A stretch of 64,000 bases of DNA from JBMNGH01 sp050949725 (GTDB lineage Bacteria; Bacillota; Thermosediminibacteria; Thermosediminibacterales; Tepidanaerobacteraceae), in assembly GCA_050949725.1 (NCBI GenBank), contig JBMNGH010000012.1, forward strand, positions 1 through 64,000, read 5' to 3'. Both the position numbers and the translations under genes were made by a program. The notes under the pieces are model-generated. The model ran no database searches. It had not been told where the DNA came from and saw only the letters and a program-made list of their open reading frames with translations. Shown piece by piece: positions 19,101 to 27,554 of this stretch; within the stretch, counting starts at the first letter, position 1; each line of letters starts with the position of its first letter.

Positions 19101-19405
19101 ATTAGCAGTAATTTAAACCTTTATCGGGGCTACCTTAAATAAACTTTATCTTCAGCGTATTCTGTCTTTTTTATCAGCTTCCCTATATATTGTGGAAGCT
19201 TCTTCTGTCTGTACAAAAAACTGTATACTTTCTTACATTTTTATGTATCGCAATACATATGCACATCAACCACGAAACATTCAGGTACTAATTGTGGAAA
19301 ATTTGCGACAAATATGATATGATAAATATGACCATACACTTTACTTCGATGTTTGTACCCGTGTTTAAAATTAATTTAAAATTAAAATAAAAATTTTGTA
19401 AGAAA

Positions 19406-19433
19406 GGTAGGGCTATGGGTACATAGCCCTACC
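19406..19433. repeat. Perfect 12-bp inverted repeat
   Basis: GGTAGGGCTATG (19406-19417) and CATAGCCCTACC (19422-19433) form a perfect stem with a GGTA loop. It directly abuts the CCTTATTGTGAAACAACAA sequence that opens the first hairpin-repeat pair. A different hairpin (GCGGATTT/AAATCCGC, 22471-22488) holds the same place before the second pair. The remainder of the 19101-19598 gap shows no gene. Confidence 0.6.
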
Positions 19434-19436
19434 TTA

Positions 19437-19569
19437 TTGTGAAACAACAAGGTTCCCGGGGCCCCGACAGCAATCTTTGATTGCGTTGTCGGGTGGGGTT
19501 CTTTAGCGAAGTGCAAGGTTCCCGGGGCCCCGACAGCAATCTTTGATTGCGTTGTCGGGTGGGGTTCTT
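19437..19569. repeat. Hairpin-repeat pair A (two identical 52-nt units)
   Basis: Two identical units starting GTTCCCGGGGCCCC (19452-19503 and 19518-19569) are spaced 66 bp apart. Each folds as CCCGACA-GCAATC-TTT-GATTGC-GT-TGTCGGG. A small hairpin TTGT-GAA-ACAA (19437-19447) precedes the first unit, and a degenerate version (AGCGAAGTGCAA) separates the units. The same organisation recurs at 22500-22645. There is no coding potential and no transposase nearby. It resembles a REP/BIME-like family or a structured RNA. Confidence 0.75.
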
Positions 19570-19598
19570 ATTTACAAAATTTCCAGGGGGTAGTTTAA

Positions 19599-20615
19599 AT
19601 GAAGATTGCCATAATTGTAGATGATTCCCGTGTAAACTACTTACCGGGAGAGGAAGGTTTGAACGAAGATTTACAAAAGCGAAGGACTGTAAAAGATCTA
19701 AAAGAAGCTATTTCAAAGTGTTTCGAGTGCATAGTATTGAAAGCCGATAAGGATATTTTGTCAAAACTGCGAAAGGAAAAGGTAGATTTAGTTTTCAATT
19801 TGTGCAACGGCATAAGGGGAAAATCCAAGCTGGCACAGATACCAGCCCTTCTTGAATTTATCGGTATTCCCTATACAGGCTCTTCCATTTTAGGCCATGC
19901 CCTTGCCATAAATAAAAACTATGCTTGTAAGCTGTTCAAAAGTTATGGCATACCAACTCCAGAGTATATTTGTATTTTCGATACTGATGATTTAAAACAG
20001 CTTGAGTATAATAAGAGAATAAAATATCCTTTACTGATTAAACCGTGCGATGAGGGTTCTGGCAGGGGAATTCATCAAGATAGCTTAGTTCATGACAAAT
20101 ATACACTTGTAAAAAAAGTCAAGCAATGTCTCGAGACGTATAACCCACCGATCATGATAACCGAATATATAGATGGTCGGGAGTTCACAGTAGGAGTCTT
20201 AGGGAACGATAAAAATTTGGAGGTCTTACCTATTCTGGAAATAAGCTTTGAAAATCTTCCCAAGAACCTGGCTAAGTTTTATAGCTTTGAAGTCAAATCG
20301 TATCATGAAGATAAAACAGTATTCAAATGCCCGGCTCCTTTAGATGATGAACTGAAGACTAAAATACAGTATGCGGCAAAAAGGGCATATAAGGCTTTGG
20401 GTATAAGGGATTACGCTAGGGTTGACTTAAGGCTAAAAGATGATATTCCATACGTTTTGGAAATCAATTCTATACCAGGTTTACAAAAGGGTTACAGTGA
20501 TATTACAAAAATGGCCGATGCCTGCGGGTTGGGATATGAGGGTCTAATTCATAAGATCATTGAAATCACAATGAGTCGCTCGAGACCCGTGATTCTTGAA
20601 ACAAAGGTGATTTAG
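19599..20615 (+). CDS. ATP-grasp ligase of the D-alanine--D-alanine ligase family
   Basis: This is predicted to join a carboxylate to an amine using ATP, as D-Ala-D-Ala ligase does. The pre-ATP-grasp domain contains DLVFNLCNGIRG. The ATP-grasp region has YPLLIKPCDEGSGRGI, with the nucleotide-binding lysine, and TEYIDGREFTVGVLG. The Mg2+ site appears as ARVDLRLKDDIPYVLEINSIPGL. Its 338 residues are typical. ATG follows CAGGGGGTAG. It stands alone, with no murein genes nearby and repeat pair A immediately upstream, so it may be a specialised or sporulation-related ligase rather than the housekeeping Ddl. The peptide product is unknown. Confidence 0.75.
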   Translation: MKIAIIVDDSRVNYLPGEEGLNEDLQKRRTVKDLKEAISKCFECIVLKADKDILSKLRKEKVDLVFNLCNGIRGKSKLAQIPALLEFIGIPYTGSSILGHALAINKNYACKLFKSYGIPTPEYICIFDTDDLKQLEYNKRIKYPLLIKPCDEGSGRGIHQDSLVHDKYTLVKKVKQCLETYNPPIMITEYIDGREFTVGVLGNDKNLEVLPILEISFENLPKNLAKFYSFEVKSYHEDKTVFKCPAPLDDELKTKIQYAAKRAYKALGIRDYARVDLRLKDDIPYVLEINSIPGLQKGYSDITKMADACGLGYEGLIHKIIEITMSRSRPVILETKVI

Positions 20616-20741
20616 TATTTTATCATATGATTTCATCTACAAAGAGATTTTAAGCTGTCTACATACTTTAACTTTAAATTTAACCAAGATACGTTTCTGT
20701 TTAATAAAGCCCGGGATGTTTTTTTGATGATTTGTCTATGG

Positions 20742-20791
20742 AATGACTTCAAGAACCCTATGCCTGAAACCATAGGGCTTTTGAAGTCATT
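20742..20791. terminator. Long two-part hairpin after the ATP-grasp gene
   Basis: AATGACTTCAA (20742-20752) pairs with TTGAAGTCATT (20781-20791). Inside it CCCTATG (20756-20762) pairs with CATAGGG (20771-20777). It ends in TT and then AACA, so the U-tract is short. It could be a bidirectional terminator between the ligase gene and the convergent cotJ operon. The rest of 20616-21038 shows no gene. Confidence 0.6.
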
Positions 20792-21038
20792 TTAACAAAT
20801 ATAGCACAAGAAATTCTAGTAACAAGAAATTTAAAACGAGTCGTTCGTTACATACTGTATAATATGTTTCATGTCAAAAATATACATACATTTAATAGAA
20901 AGTTGCCAACTTTTTAAAAGGTGGCTTACAATTATACTGCATTTGAATTAAAATATGTTTGCTTTCAATGATTTAATGTATTTTCATCTTAGCGAATACT
21001 TGGCATATATTATAGAAAAATACTTATTGCTATCTAAG

Positions 21039-21611
21039 CTAAAAGACGTGTTTTTTCATCATATGCTCTCTAACGAGCATCAGTGTTTCTCCAAAACGCT
21101 GAAAATGAACGACTTCACGCTGTCTTAAAAAAGAGAGTGCTGCTATAACACCTGAGTCATCCGTCAAACTTATAAGGTGCTCGTAAGTTGTCCTTGCTTT
21201 CTGCTCTGCAGCCATGTTTTCATGGAGATCAGTAATAGGGTCTCCTGTCGATTGGATATATGCTGCTGTCCATGGGACACCGGCCGCATCATGGGGATAT
21301 AGTGCTCTGTCATGTTGTGCGAAGTGATCTCCTAGTCCCGCTCGCCTCATCTGTTCGGGGGGTACCCCGTCGACAAGTTTGTATATTAAAGTTCCCACTA
21401 TCTCCCAATGTGCAAGCTCTTCAGTTCCAATATCTGTCAATACGGCTTTTGCCTGAGGTATTGGCATTGTATAGCGCTGCGCTAAATATCTTACAGCAGC
21501 AGACAACTCGCTGTCCGGGCCGCCATATTGGGCAAAAAGGTATTTGGCCATTCCCAGGTCTGAGCGAGTAACGTTGACAGGTATTTGAAGCTTTTTCTCA
21601 TAGTACCACAT
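21039..21611 (-). CDS. cotJC: Spore coat protein CotJC, manganese-catalase family
   Basis: This is a di-manganese catalase-like protein of the spore coat. The 190-residue helical bundle contains ferritin-type metal motifs: TEELAHWEIV (Glu and His, about residue 66) and REVVHFQRFGE near the C-terminus. It also has the family N-terminus MWYYEKKLQIPV. It is the last gene of cotJA-cotJB-cotJC on the minus strand, 18 bp after cotJB. Such operons are expressed in the mother cell during sporulation. No sigma-E site could be assigned with confidence. Confidence 0.9.
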   Translation of the reverse strand: MWYYEKKLQIPVNVTRSDLGMAKYLFAQYGGPDSELSAAVRYLAQRYTMPIPQAKAVLTDIGTEELAHWEIVGTLIYKLVDGVPPEQMRRAGLGDHFAQHDRALYPHDAAGVPWTAAYIQSTGDPITDLHENMAAEQKARTTYEHLISLTDDSGVIAALSFLRQREVVHFQRFGETLMLVREHMMKKHVF

Positions 21612-21629
21612 TTTATTTCCCCCTTTCCA

Positions 21630-21884
21630 TTAATACATAATTTCCCAAGGCCACGGATCATTTATATATTGCCAGGGGAACCTTGAGGGTGAGTCAAGAC
21701 GTAAGGGACCGAATCTGTCTTCATATTGGGCTTTAAGTTGCCGTGATCTTGCAACCAAATTGTTGTGATTTTCCAATGCTTTGCGGTCATTTGGATGTGT
21801 ATCTAAAAACAAGGCTAATTCATAGATAGCAAAATCTACAGCCTGTATTTCTCTGAGCAATTTAACCATATCTGGTTTGTGCAT
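21630..21884 (-). CDS. cotJB: Spore coat assembly protein CotJB
   Basis: This small coat protein of 84 residues has the conserved features QAVDFAIYELALFLDTHPND, an internal YEDRFGPLRLD and a Trp/Pro-rich end (FPWQYINDPWPWE). ATG lies six to eight bases after GGAGGTG. It sits between cotJA and cotJC and is thought to help place CotJC in the coat. Confidence 0.9.
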   Translation of the reverse strand: MHKPDMVKLLREIQAVDFAIYELALFLDTHPNDRKALENHNNLVARSRQLKAQYEDRFGPLRLDSPSRFPWQYINDPWPWEIMY

Positions 21885-21897
21885 GTTTACACCTCCA

Positions 21898-22071
21898 CTA
21901 TATTAGAGGCCTTTGAGCATAAGGCCTATATAAATCAGGAAACAAAGTTCCATATCTTAGGGCAGTATTTAAATTAAAGGTTTCGCCATATACCTGCATA
22001 GGTATATATGCCTCGGCTAGTCTCATTTCCATATATGAATAAGTGGTATTTTTATCATTGGATGCCATCAT
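21898..22071 (-). CDS. cotJA: Spore coat associated protein CotJA
   Basis: This 57-residue reading frame is the first gene of the cotJ operon. It contains RLAEAYIPMQVYGETFN and ALRYGTLFPDLYRPY, the Tyr/Pro-rich CotJA pattern. Two consecutive ATG codons (22071 and 22068) follow GGGAGGAG; the second has slightly better spacing. It ends 13 bp before cotJB. Confidence 0.88.
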   Translation of the reverse strand: MMASNDKNTTYSYMEMRLAEAYIPMQVYGETFNLNTALRYGTLFPDLYRPYAQRPLI

Positions 22072-22470
22072 AACTCCTCCCTTTATTTTAGTACAAGAGG
22101 GGACCTCTTATTGGCATTAAATTTAATCTACTTTGATAAGATGTCATGCCTCTTTTTAATACATAGTATGCAAAAGCAGATATGACGGTTACCGTATGAT
22201 ATAGTTACACAGAGGAGTAAGAAATCTTAAGAAATGGCAAGGGCAGGGAGAATGGATTCCGGGAATTAGAAAGACTGATTGCTCTTGAAAGACAATCAGA
22301 AAAAGGGACAATTCTCCACATGCATTTTAATGGCCAGCCGCTTATGGAGTCTGGCTGCAGTAATGGTAAAAAGAAAATATGAAATTCAAGAGGTATAACA
22401 AGAAGTGGATAAATGTAGTTAATAATTATTATAATTATAGAAAAAAGACTAATTGACAGACAAAAAAACA

Positions 22471-22645
22471 GCGGATTTAAAAATCCGCAGATAACCTTAT
22501 TGTGAAACAACAAAGTTCCCGAGTACTGACAGCAATCTTTGATTGCGTTGCCGGGTGGGATTTTTATTGCGAAGCAACAAAGTTCCCGGGTCCTGACTGC
22601 AACCTTTGATTGCGTTGCCAGGTGGGGTTTCTATTTGTGAAACAA
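22471..22645. repeat. Hairpin-repeat pair B (two diverged units) with entry hairpin
   Basis: Units at about 22515-22566 and 22582-22633, 67 bp apart, share GTTCCCG, a GCAA-C-TTTGATTGCGTTG core and GGTGGG with pair A. Small hairpins alternate with them: TTGT-GAA-ACAA (22500), TTGC-GAA-GCAA (22567) and TTGT-GAA-ACAA (22635). The T-A to C-G change keeps the stem paired. GCGGATTT/AAATCCGC (22471-22488) precedes the array. The surrounding 22072-22734 gap otherwise shows only a start-less open stretch at 22221-22382. Confidence 0.7.
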
Positions 22646-22734
22646 CAAGGCACACAGTTCTGCAACTATTTTTTATTACGAGACGGGTGAAACCTTATTA
22701 ACCGTTTAAAATCAAAAACTAAAAAATCAAAGAC

Positions 22735-23666
22735 CTAAAAAAGTCCATCTACACTCAAGTACCTTACTCCAGAGTCTGGGAAGACGGTTACAACAAGTTG
22801 ATCAGGTTCTAAGTTTTTTGCCGCTTGAATTGCAGCAAAAGCAGCAGCTCCCGAGGAGATTCCAGCCATAATACCTTCTTCTTTTGCGAGCCTCCGTGTC
22901 ATTTCATACGCATTTTCATCTCTGACCGTTATTATTTCATCTATAATCGAAAGGTCAAGCACTTCAGGGATAAATCCTGCACCGATACCCTGTATCTTAT
23001 GTGGCCCAGGTTCCTTGCCTGAAATAACGGCCGAAGATTCAGGCTCTACTGCTACGACCTTTATTTTAGGGTTTTCTTTTTTAAAACTCTTGCAGTGCCT
23101 GTTAAAGTCCCCCCGGTCCCAACACATGCTACGAAAACATCTGGATTCGCTCCAGCCTGCATAAGTATTTCTTTTCCAGTGGTTTTTTCATGTATCGCTG
23201 AATTTGCCGGGTTCGAGAATTGTTGTGGTAAGAAGTAATTATTACAAGATTTTACAAGGCTCAAAGCTTTATCGACAGCACCTTTCATTCCTAATTCAGG
23301 GGGGGTTAATACAAATTCCGCACCATAAGCTTTGAGCAGTTTCCTCCGCTCGATACTCATCGATTCCGGCATGACAAGTATAAGGCGATATCCTTTGACT
23401 GCACAGACCATAGCAAGGCCGATGCCGGTGTTTCCACTTGTGGGTTCCACTATCGTATAACCGGGCTTTAGTTTACCGAGCCTTTCCGCTTCCTCAATCA
23501 TACTGAGAGCAGTTCTATCCTTTACGCTGCCTCCCGGATTCAAAGCTTCCAACTTTACGGCTATCTCGGCTCCGGTTTTGGGGGCCAACCTTTTAAGTCT
23601 GACCATGGGTGTTTGGCCTACCACATCAAGGATTGAGTCCATTATTTCGCCCTTACTGTTGCTCAT
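22735..23666 (-). CDS. cysK: Cysteine synthase (O-acetylserine sulfhydrylase), one frameshift
   Basis: This PLP enzyme makes cysteine from O-acetylserine and sulfide. Visible motifs are the PLP-lysine GGSVKDRTA, the substrate loop PTSGNTGIGLA, the phosphate-binding GTGGTLTGTARVLK and the late GISSGAAAFAAI. The start is the ATG at 23666, nine bases after AAGGAG; two upstream ATGs lack spacing. The frame is lost in a six-base A-run at about 23077-23082. One added A joins ARVLKK to ENPKIKVVAVEPE and restores a normal length of about 310. The gene ends just before a ThiF-like gene read in the same direction, which suggests linked sulphur chemistry. Confidence 0.88.
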
Positions 23667-23769
23667 GTACATACGCTCCTTAAACATTTTATTTTCCCTA
23701 TGCTCTTATTGTCATAATAATACTATTATTAAAAATGGCCTTACTCAAATTACTCTTTTATGATTTGTT

Positions 23770-25146
23770 TTAAAATTTGTTTCCACACAGCTGACAATTG
23801 GGATTTTTATTCAAGTTGGCCATTCTGAATTCGGCCTCCAGTGCATCATATAACAGGAGGTTATGTTCTAGTGTTTTTCCAACTCCTGATAGGACTTTAA
23901 AGGTTTCTGATGCTTGAATAGTCCCCATGACACCGGGAACCGGTCCTAAAATACCCGCTTCAGAAAAAGAAGACATTTCACCTGATGGAGATATTTGTGG
24001 GAAGAGACAGCGATAACAAGGCCCCTTGTCAGGTAGTATGGTAAAGTTGAGGCCGTCAAACATGAAAACACCTGCTTCTGCCAAAGGTTTTTTGGCGTGA
24101 TAACATGCATCGTTGAGAATGTAGCGGGTTTGAAGATTATCAACCGCACTTATTACCATATCAAAATCGGCTATTATATTTTGAGCATTTATTGACGTAA
24201 GTCTGGTATTAAATGTTATTATATTTATACTGGGGTTGAGAATATTTAGAAATGTCTCCGCCGATTTTACCTTAGGAATACCTATTCTAGAAGTTGAATG
24301 GAGTATTTGTCTATTTAAATTGCTCAATTCTACTGTATCGCTGTCTACTATTCCTATTGTATTGATTCCTAAAGAAGTTAGTGCATACGCAGCCGGAGAA
24401 CCAAGGCCTCCGGTACCTACAACCAATACCCGTGCACCGGAAATATCCTTTATATGGGCTGAGTTCTCAACAACTTTATCTGAATAAAAGGGCTTGTAAT
24501 CAGCTTCGTTTACAAAACGCATATTTAGAAGGTCAAAAAAAAGAGGAATATGTAGAAAGCTGCCTATATTTAAGCATGATTTAATTGTTTCAATTGAACC
24601 TAAAGCTCCTATAAAACATGATGATATGGTTTTGCCTGCATCACAAAAACTTTTTTCTAAATAACTAGAAGGGTCTGGCAAATATTTTTGTGTTAATTCA
24701 AAAGCAAAATCCAGTTCTTTATGAACCCGTATGAGTTGGATAATTCCACACCAAGAACCTTGAAGTAAAATTAATGTAGGTGTATAAACATTACTTCTTA
24801 AACATTTGTTTTTATTCAAAGCCTTTTGAACGAAAGTTTTATCTCCCACAATTACTTTGATAGATATGTTGTTTGTATTCCGTTCATCAGTCAATATCTC
24901 TATTTCTGGATTTAAATCTAAAAGGTTTTCTGTTATATTAGCCAGATTATTCTTATTATCTAAATTCAAAAAAATAGTTCCTATTCCTGAAGCGACAAGA
25001 TAGAAAAGTAATGGGGTCACCGACTCAACTGATGCTCCCTCAATTAGAACTGCAGAGTCGATGATTTTTTTTTGGCCTGAGGTGCCGATTTCCGGAATCA
25101 TTATATGTCTTCTGTATCTGCTCGCCAATTGTTCGGACAAATGCAT
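23770..25146 (-). CDS. Duplicated ThiF/MoeB/HesA-family (E1-like) adenylyltransferase
   Basis: The protein (458 residues) has two E1-like halves. The C-terminal half (about 220-458) looks active: GTGGLGSPAAY nucleotide loop, IVDSDTVELSNLNRQILH, SAVDNLQTRY, and two zinc-type CxxC pairs (CYRC and CQLC). The N-terminal half begins with the family hallmark SRYRRHIMIPEIGTSGQKK. It then lacks the glycine loop and the NLNRQ arginine region, so it is probably a pseudoenzyme partner. E1-like enzymes adenylate a C-terminal Gly-Gly of a ThiS/MoaD-like sulphur carrier. No carrier gene is adjacent, but cysK lies downstream on the same strand. A fused inactive-plus-active pair is less common than single-domain MoeB or ThiF. 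Confidence 0.75.
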   Translation of the reverse strand: MHLSEQLASRYRRHIMIPEIGTSGQKKIIDSAVLIEGASVESVTPLLFYLVASGIGTIFLNLDNKNNLANITENLLDLNPEIEILTDERNTNNISIKVIVGDKTFVQKALNKNKCLRSNVYTPTLILLQGSWCGIIQLIRVHKELDFAFELTQKYLPDPSSYLEKSFCDAGKTISSCFIGALGSIETIKSCLNIGSFLHIPLFFDLLNMRFVNEADYKPFYSDKVVENSAHIKDISGARVLVVGTGGLGSPAAYALTSLGINTIGIVDSDTVELSNLNRQILHSTSRIGIPKVKSAETFLNILNPSINIITFNTRLTSINAQNIIADFDMVISAVDNLQTRYILNDACYHAKKPLAEAGVFMFDGLNFTILPDKGPCYRCLFPQISPSGEMSSFSEAGILGPVPGVMGTIQASETFKVLSGVGKTLEHNLLLYDALEAEFRMANLNKNPNCQLCGNKF

Positions 25147-25314
25147 TATAACACCTCCGATAAGTAATAATTAATACCTTATTTATTTTTGTAACTAAAT
25201 TTTATCTTTGCAAACAATTGTTGTCAAACAGTTGTAGCGTTGACACTTTTTACACAAAAAGTATTACTCTTTTATAAACTAAAAAACTTGTCAATTTAAG
25301 TCAATAATCTTTTG

Positions 25315-25343
25315 TTGACAAAAATATGTAACATTTCTATAAT
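25315..25343 (+). promoter_or_regulatory. Sigma-A promoter of the histidine kinase gene
   Basis: TTGACA (25315-25320), exactly 17 bases, then TATAAT (25338-25343): a perfect consensus promoter. The start of transcription would be near 25350, about 110 nt before the kinase. It lies in the 25147-25459 divergent intergenic region, which shows no gene. Confidence 0.8.
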
Positions 25344-25459
25344 AAAAATCGTGTGAACCTCAAAATAATATTAACAGTAATAATTTTTTTAATTTGCTTT
25401 TTTATTAATACTATTAATAAGTAAAATCATGTTATATTTTACCATATTGGAGGTAAACA

Positions 25460-27280
25460 TTGGTCATGTCGTACAGAAAGACGGGAATTGATATTCTAGG
25501 TGATGTTACTCTAGGGACTCATATATGTCAATTTTATTCTTTAAAAAGTGATCTTTTAATATTGGCGCTATTTATGAAAGAGGGTTTGCAAAACAATGAG
25601 CTTTGTGTTTGGATTTATTCTCAAAATACAACTTTTCAGCAGGTTAAGGAAATAATTAGTACCCAGGTAAATGATATTGATGATTATATAAACAGTGGCC
25701 AACTCAAAATAATCCCATATACTTCTTGGTATGTTATAAATGAAAGTTTTGATGAAAACAGGGTAAACGGGTTATGGATAAAACTTGCTAAATATGCAGA
25801 TGAAAATCGTTTTAATGGTATCAGGGCAATTGGTGATACCGGTTGGTTAAAAAAAAGTGATTTTGAGACTTTTTCATGCTATGAACATAATATAACCGGC
25901 CTAATATCGGAGCTTCCCATTATTGTGATTTGTTTATACAACTTAAGCAAACTGGATTTATTTGAATTTGCTCAGGTAGTTAAAAATCATGAATTTACCA
26001 TCATTAAACACAATAATGAACTGAGATTGATCAAAAACCAAAGACTGTTAATAAATAACAAGCTATTAGAACAAAGTAAAGAGGATTATCAAAAGCTGCT
26101 TCAACTTCTGCCAATCACTGTGTTGATCCATGATAAACAAAAAATATTTTATTGTAACGATGCGGCTATACGGCTATTCGGAGTAGATAGCAAACAAAAA
26201 TTGATAGGAAAAACAATGATAGAGTTTATAGTCGCTGACAAGAAAAATGAATATGAGGCTTATATCGATCAAGTACTTGTCGATAAAACCCAAATTTGTT
26301 TTTCACATAAGAGCAGCTTATTAGATAAGAGCGGTCAACAGAAAGATATTGAGGTGGTAGCTCGTAATTGCATTTATAATGATTTTCCTGCAGTTTTATC
26401 TGTTATACGAGATGTTTCACATCTCAATAAGATGATTAAACTTGAAAGGGTTATTGAGAGAAAAGACGAATTATTAAATGAGGCAATAGAAAAAGAAAAG
26501 ATAAAAACACTTTTTCTTTCCAGAATATCACATGAACTAAGAACGCCCATAAACATGATATTATCTGCCCTTCAGTTAATTGAACTGAGACCAAACAATT
26601 TGTCACAGGACTATGATAAAATAAAATACTTTAGAGTTATGCGGCAGAATTGTTATAGACTTTTGAGACTTGTGAACAATCTCATTGATTTGACCAAAAT
26701 CGATTCAGACTTTTTCGAATTAAACTTGACAAACTGTAATATCGTAGAATTTGTCGAAGACATAACATTGTCCGTTACTGAGTATTTAGAAAACAAGGGG
26801 CTGAAATTACAATTTGATACAAACGTTGAGGAAAAGATAATTACTTGTGATCCGGATCAAATTGAGAGGATTATCTTAAATCTCATCTCTAATGCGATTA
26901 AATTCACTCCGCCGGGGGGTAATGTCTGGGTAACATTTGAGGACTTAAATAACAAAGTAAAAATTATTGTTAGGGATAATGGCGTTGGTATTCCGGAGAA
27001 TAAGCAGAAAACAATTTTTTACAGATTCGAACAAGTTGAGAAATTATTCACAAGAAAACATGAGGGAAGCGGTTTAGGGCTGCCCCTGGTAAAGTCCTTA
27101 GTTGAAAAACACGGCGGTAAAATTGAAGTAAAGAGTAGAGTCGGTAAAGGAAGCGAATTTACTGTAATACTACCGTGCAAAAAACTGATAAGGTCCGAAT
27201 GTTTATCAAAACTAAATAACCCGAACGGCCATAATTTCGTAGAAAGAGCAAGTATTGAACTGTCTGATATTTCTGTATAG
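25460..27280 (+). CDS. MEDS-PAS sensor histidine kinase
   Basis: This 606-residue signalling kinase has an N-terminal MEDS (DcmR-type sensory) domain (about 10-190; GTHICQFYS, ELCVWIYS). A PAS domain follows (about 205-325), then a coiled region, a HisKA domain with SRISHELRTPIN (phospho-His about 357), and a HATPase_c domain with NLISNAIKFTPPGG, RDNGVGIPE and GSGLGLPLVKSLVEKHGG. There are no membrane helices, so it is cytoplasmic. TTG 25460 is five bases after GGAGGT; an ATG two codons later is an alternative. No response regulator lies next to it, so it is an orphan kinase. Such Spo0-type orphan kinases are common in Clostridia, but its target is unknown. Confidence 0.88.
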   Translation: MVMSYRKTGIDILGDVTLGTHICQFYSLKSDLLILALFMKEGLQNNELCVWIYSQNTTFQQVKEIISTQVNDIDDYINSGQLKIIPYTSWYVINESFDENRVNGLWIKLAKYADENRFNGIRAIGDTGWLKKSDFETFSCYEHNITGLISELPIIVICLYNLSKLDLFEFAQVVKNHEFTIIKHNNELRLIKNQRLLINNKLLEQSKEDYQKLLQLLPITVLIHDKQKIFYCNDAAIRLFGVDSKQKLIGKTMIEFIVADKKNEYEAYIDQVLVDKTQICFSHKSSLLDKSGQQKDIEVVARNCIYNDFPAVLSVIRDVSHLNKMIKLERVIERKDELLNEAIEKEKIKTLFLSRISHELRTPINMILSALQLIELRPNNLSQDYDKIKYFRVMRQNCYRLLRLVNNLIDLTKIDSDFFELNLTNCNIVEFVEDITLSVTEYLENKGLKLQFDTNVEEKIITCDPDQIERIILNLISNAIKFTPPGGNVWVTFEDLNNKVKIIVRDNGVGIPENKQKTIFYRFEQVEKLFTRKHEGSGLGLPLVKSLVEKHGGKIEVKSRVGKGSEFTVILPCKKLIRSECLSKLNNPNGHNFVERASIELSDISV

Positions 27281-27517
27281 CAAATCTTAATTTTATTGTG
27301 GCAAATCAACAACATACACACTGATCAATCTATATATAAGAAACCGAGTTGGATACAGTCGAATTTCGTTGTTTTACAAAATAGCAATTTTGTATCGGAA
27401 TATAACAAAGGAATTGCAGACTGTGTAAATAACGGCATGCTTCAGCATGCTGCCATATACTTACCGTCTGTTACTAAGAATTATGTGACAATAATATAAT
27501 TGAACAATAATATAAAT

Positions 27518-27535
27518 GAGGGGATGAATCCCCTC
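27518..27535. terminator. Bidirectional terminator between convergent genes
   Basis: GAGGGGAT (27518-27525) pairs with ATCCCCTC (27528-27535) around a two-base loop, with A/T-rich flanks. It separates the kinase gene (+) from the zinc-sensor gene (-). A second short hairpin (GCATGCTTCAGCATGC, about 27436) lies nearby. Confidence 0.65.
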
Positions 27536-27554
27536 TCCTTTAGCTTAATCGATT

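Noticed and set aside
22221..22382. Open stretch of about 53 codons ahead of repeat pair B
   Set aside because: It has no start codon near its beginning and no recognisable family; possibly an old gene remnant but not supportable.
22205..22513. 102-residue minus-strand ORF rich in Leu/Ile/Phe
   Set aside because: It crosses the hairpin before the repeats, has no ribosome site, and its composition is that of A+T-rich noncoding DNA.
19437..22645. CRISPR array
   Set aside because: Only two units per array, units contain internal hairpins, no unique spacers of constant size and no cas genes.
27296..27499. 67-residue ORF after the kinase gene
   Set aside because: GTG start without a ribosome site in an intergenic region with hairpins; no family.
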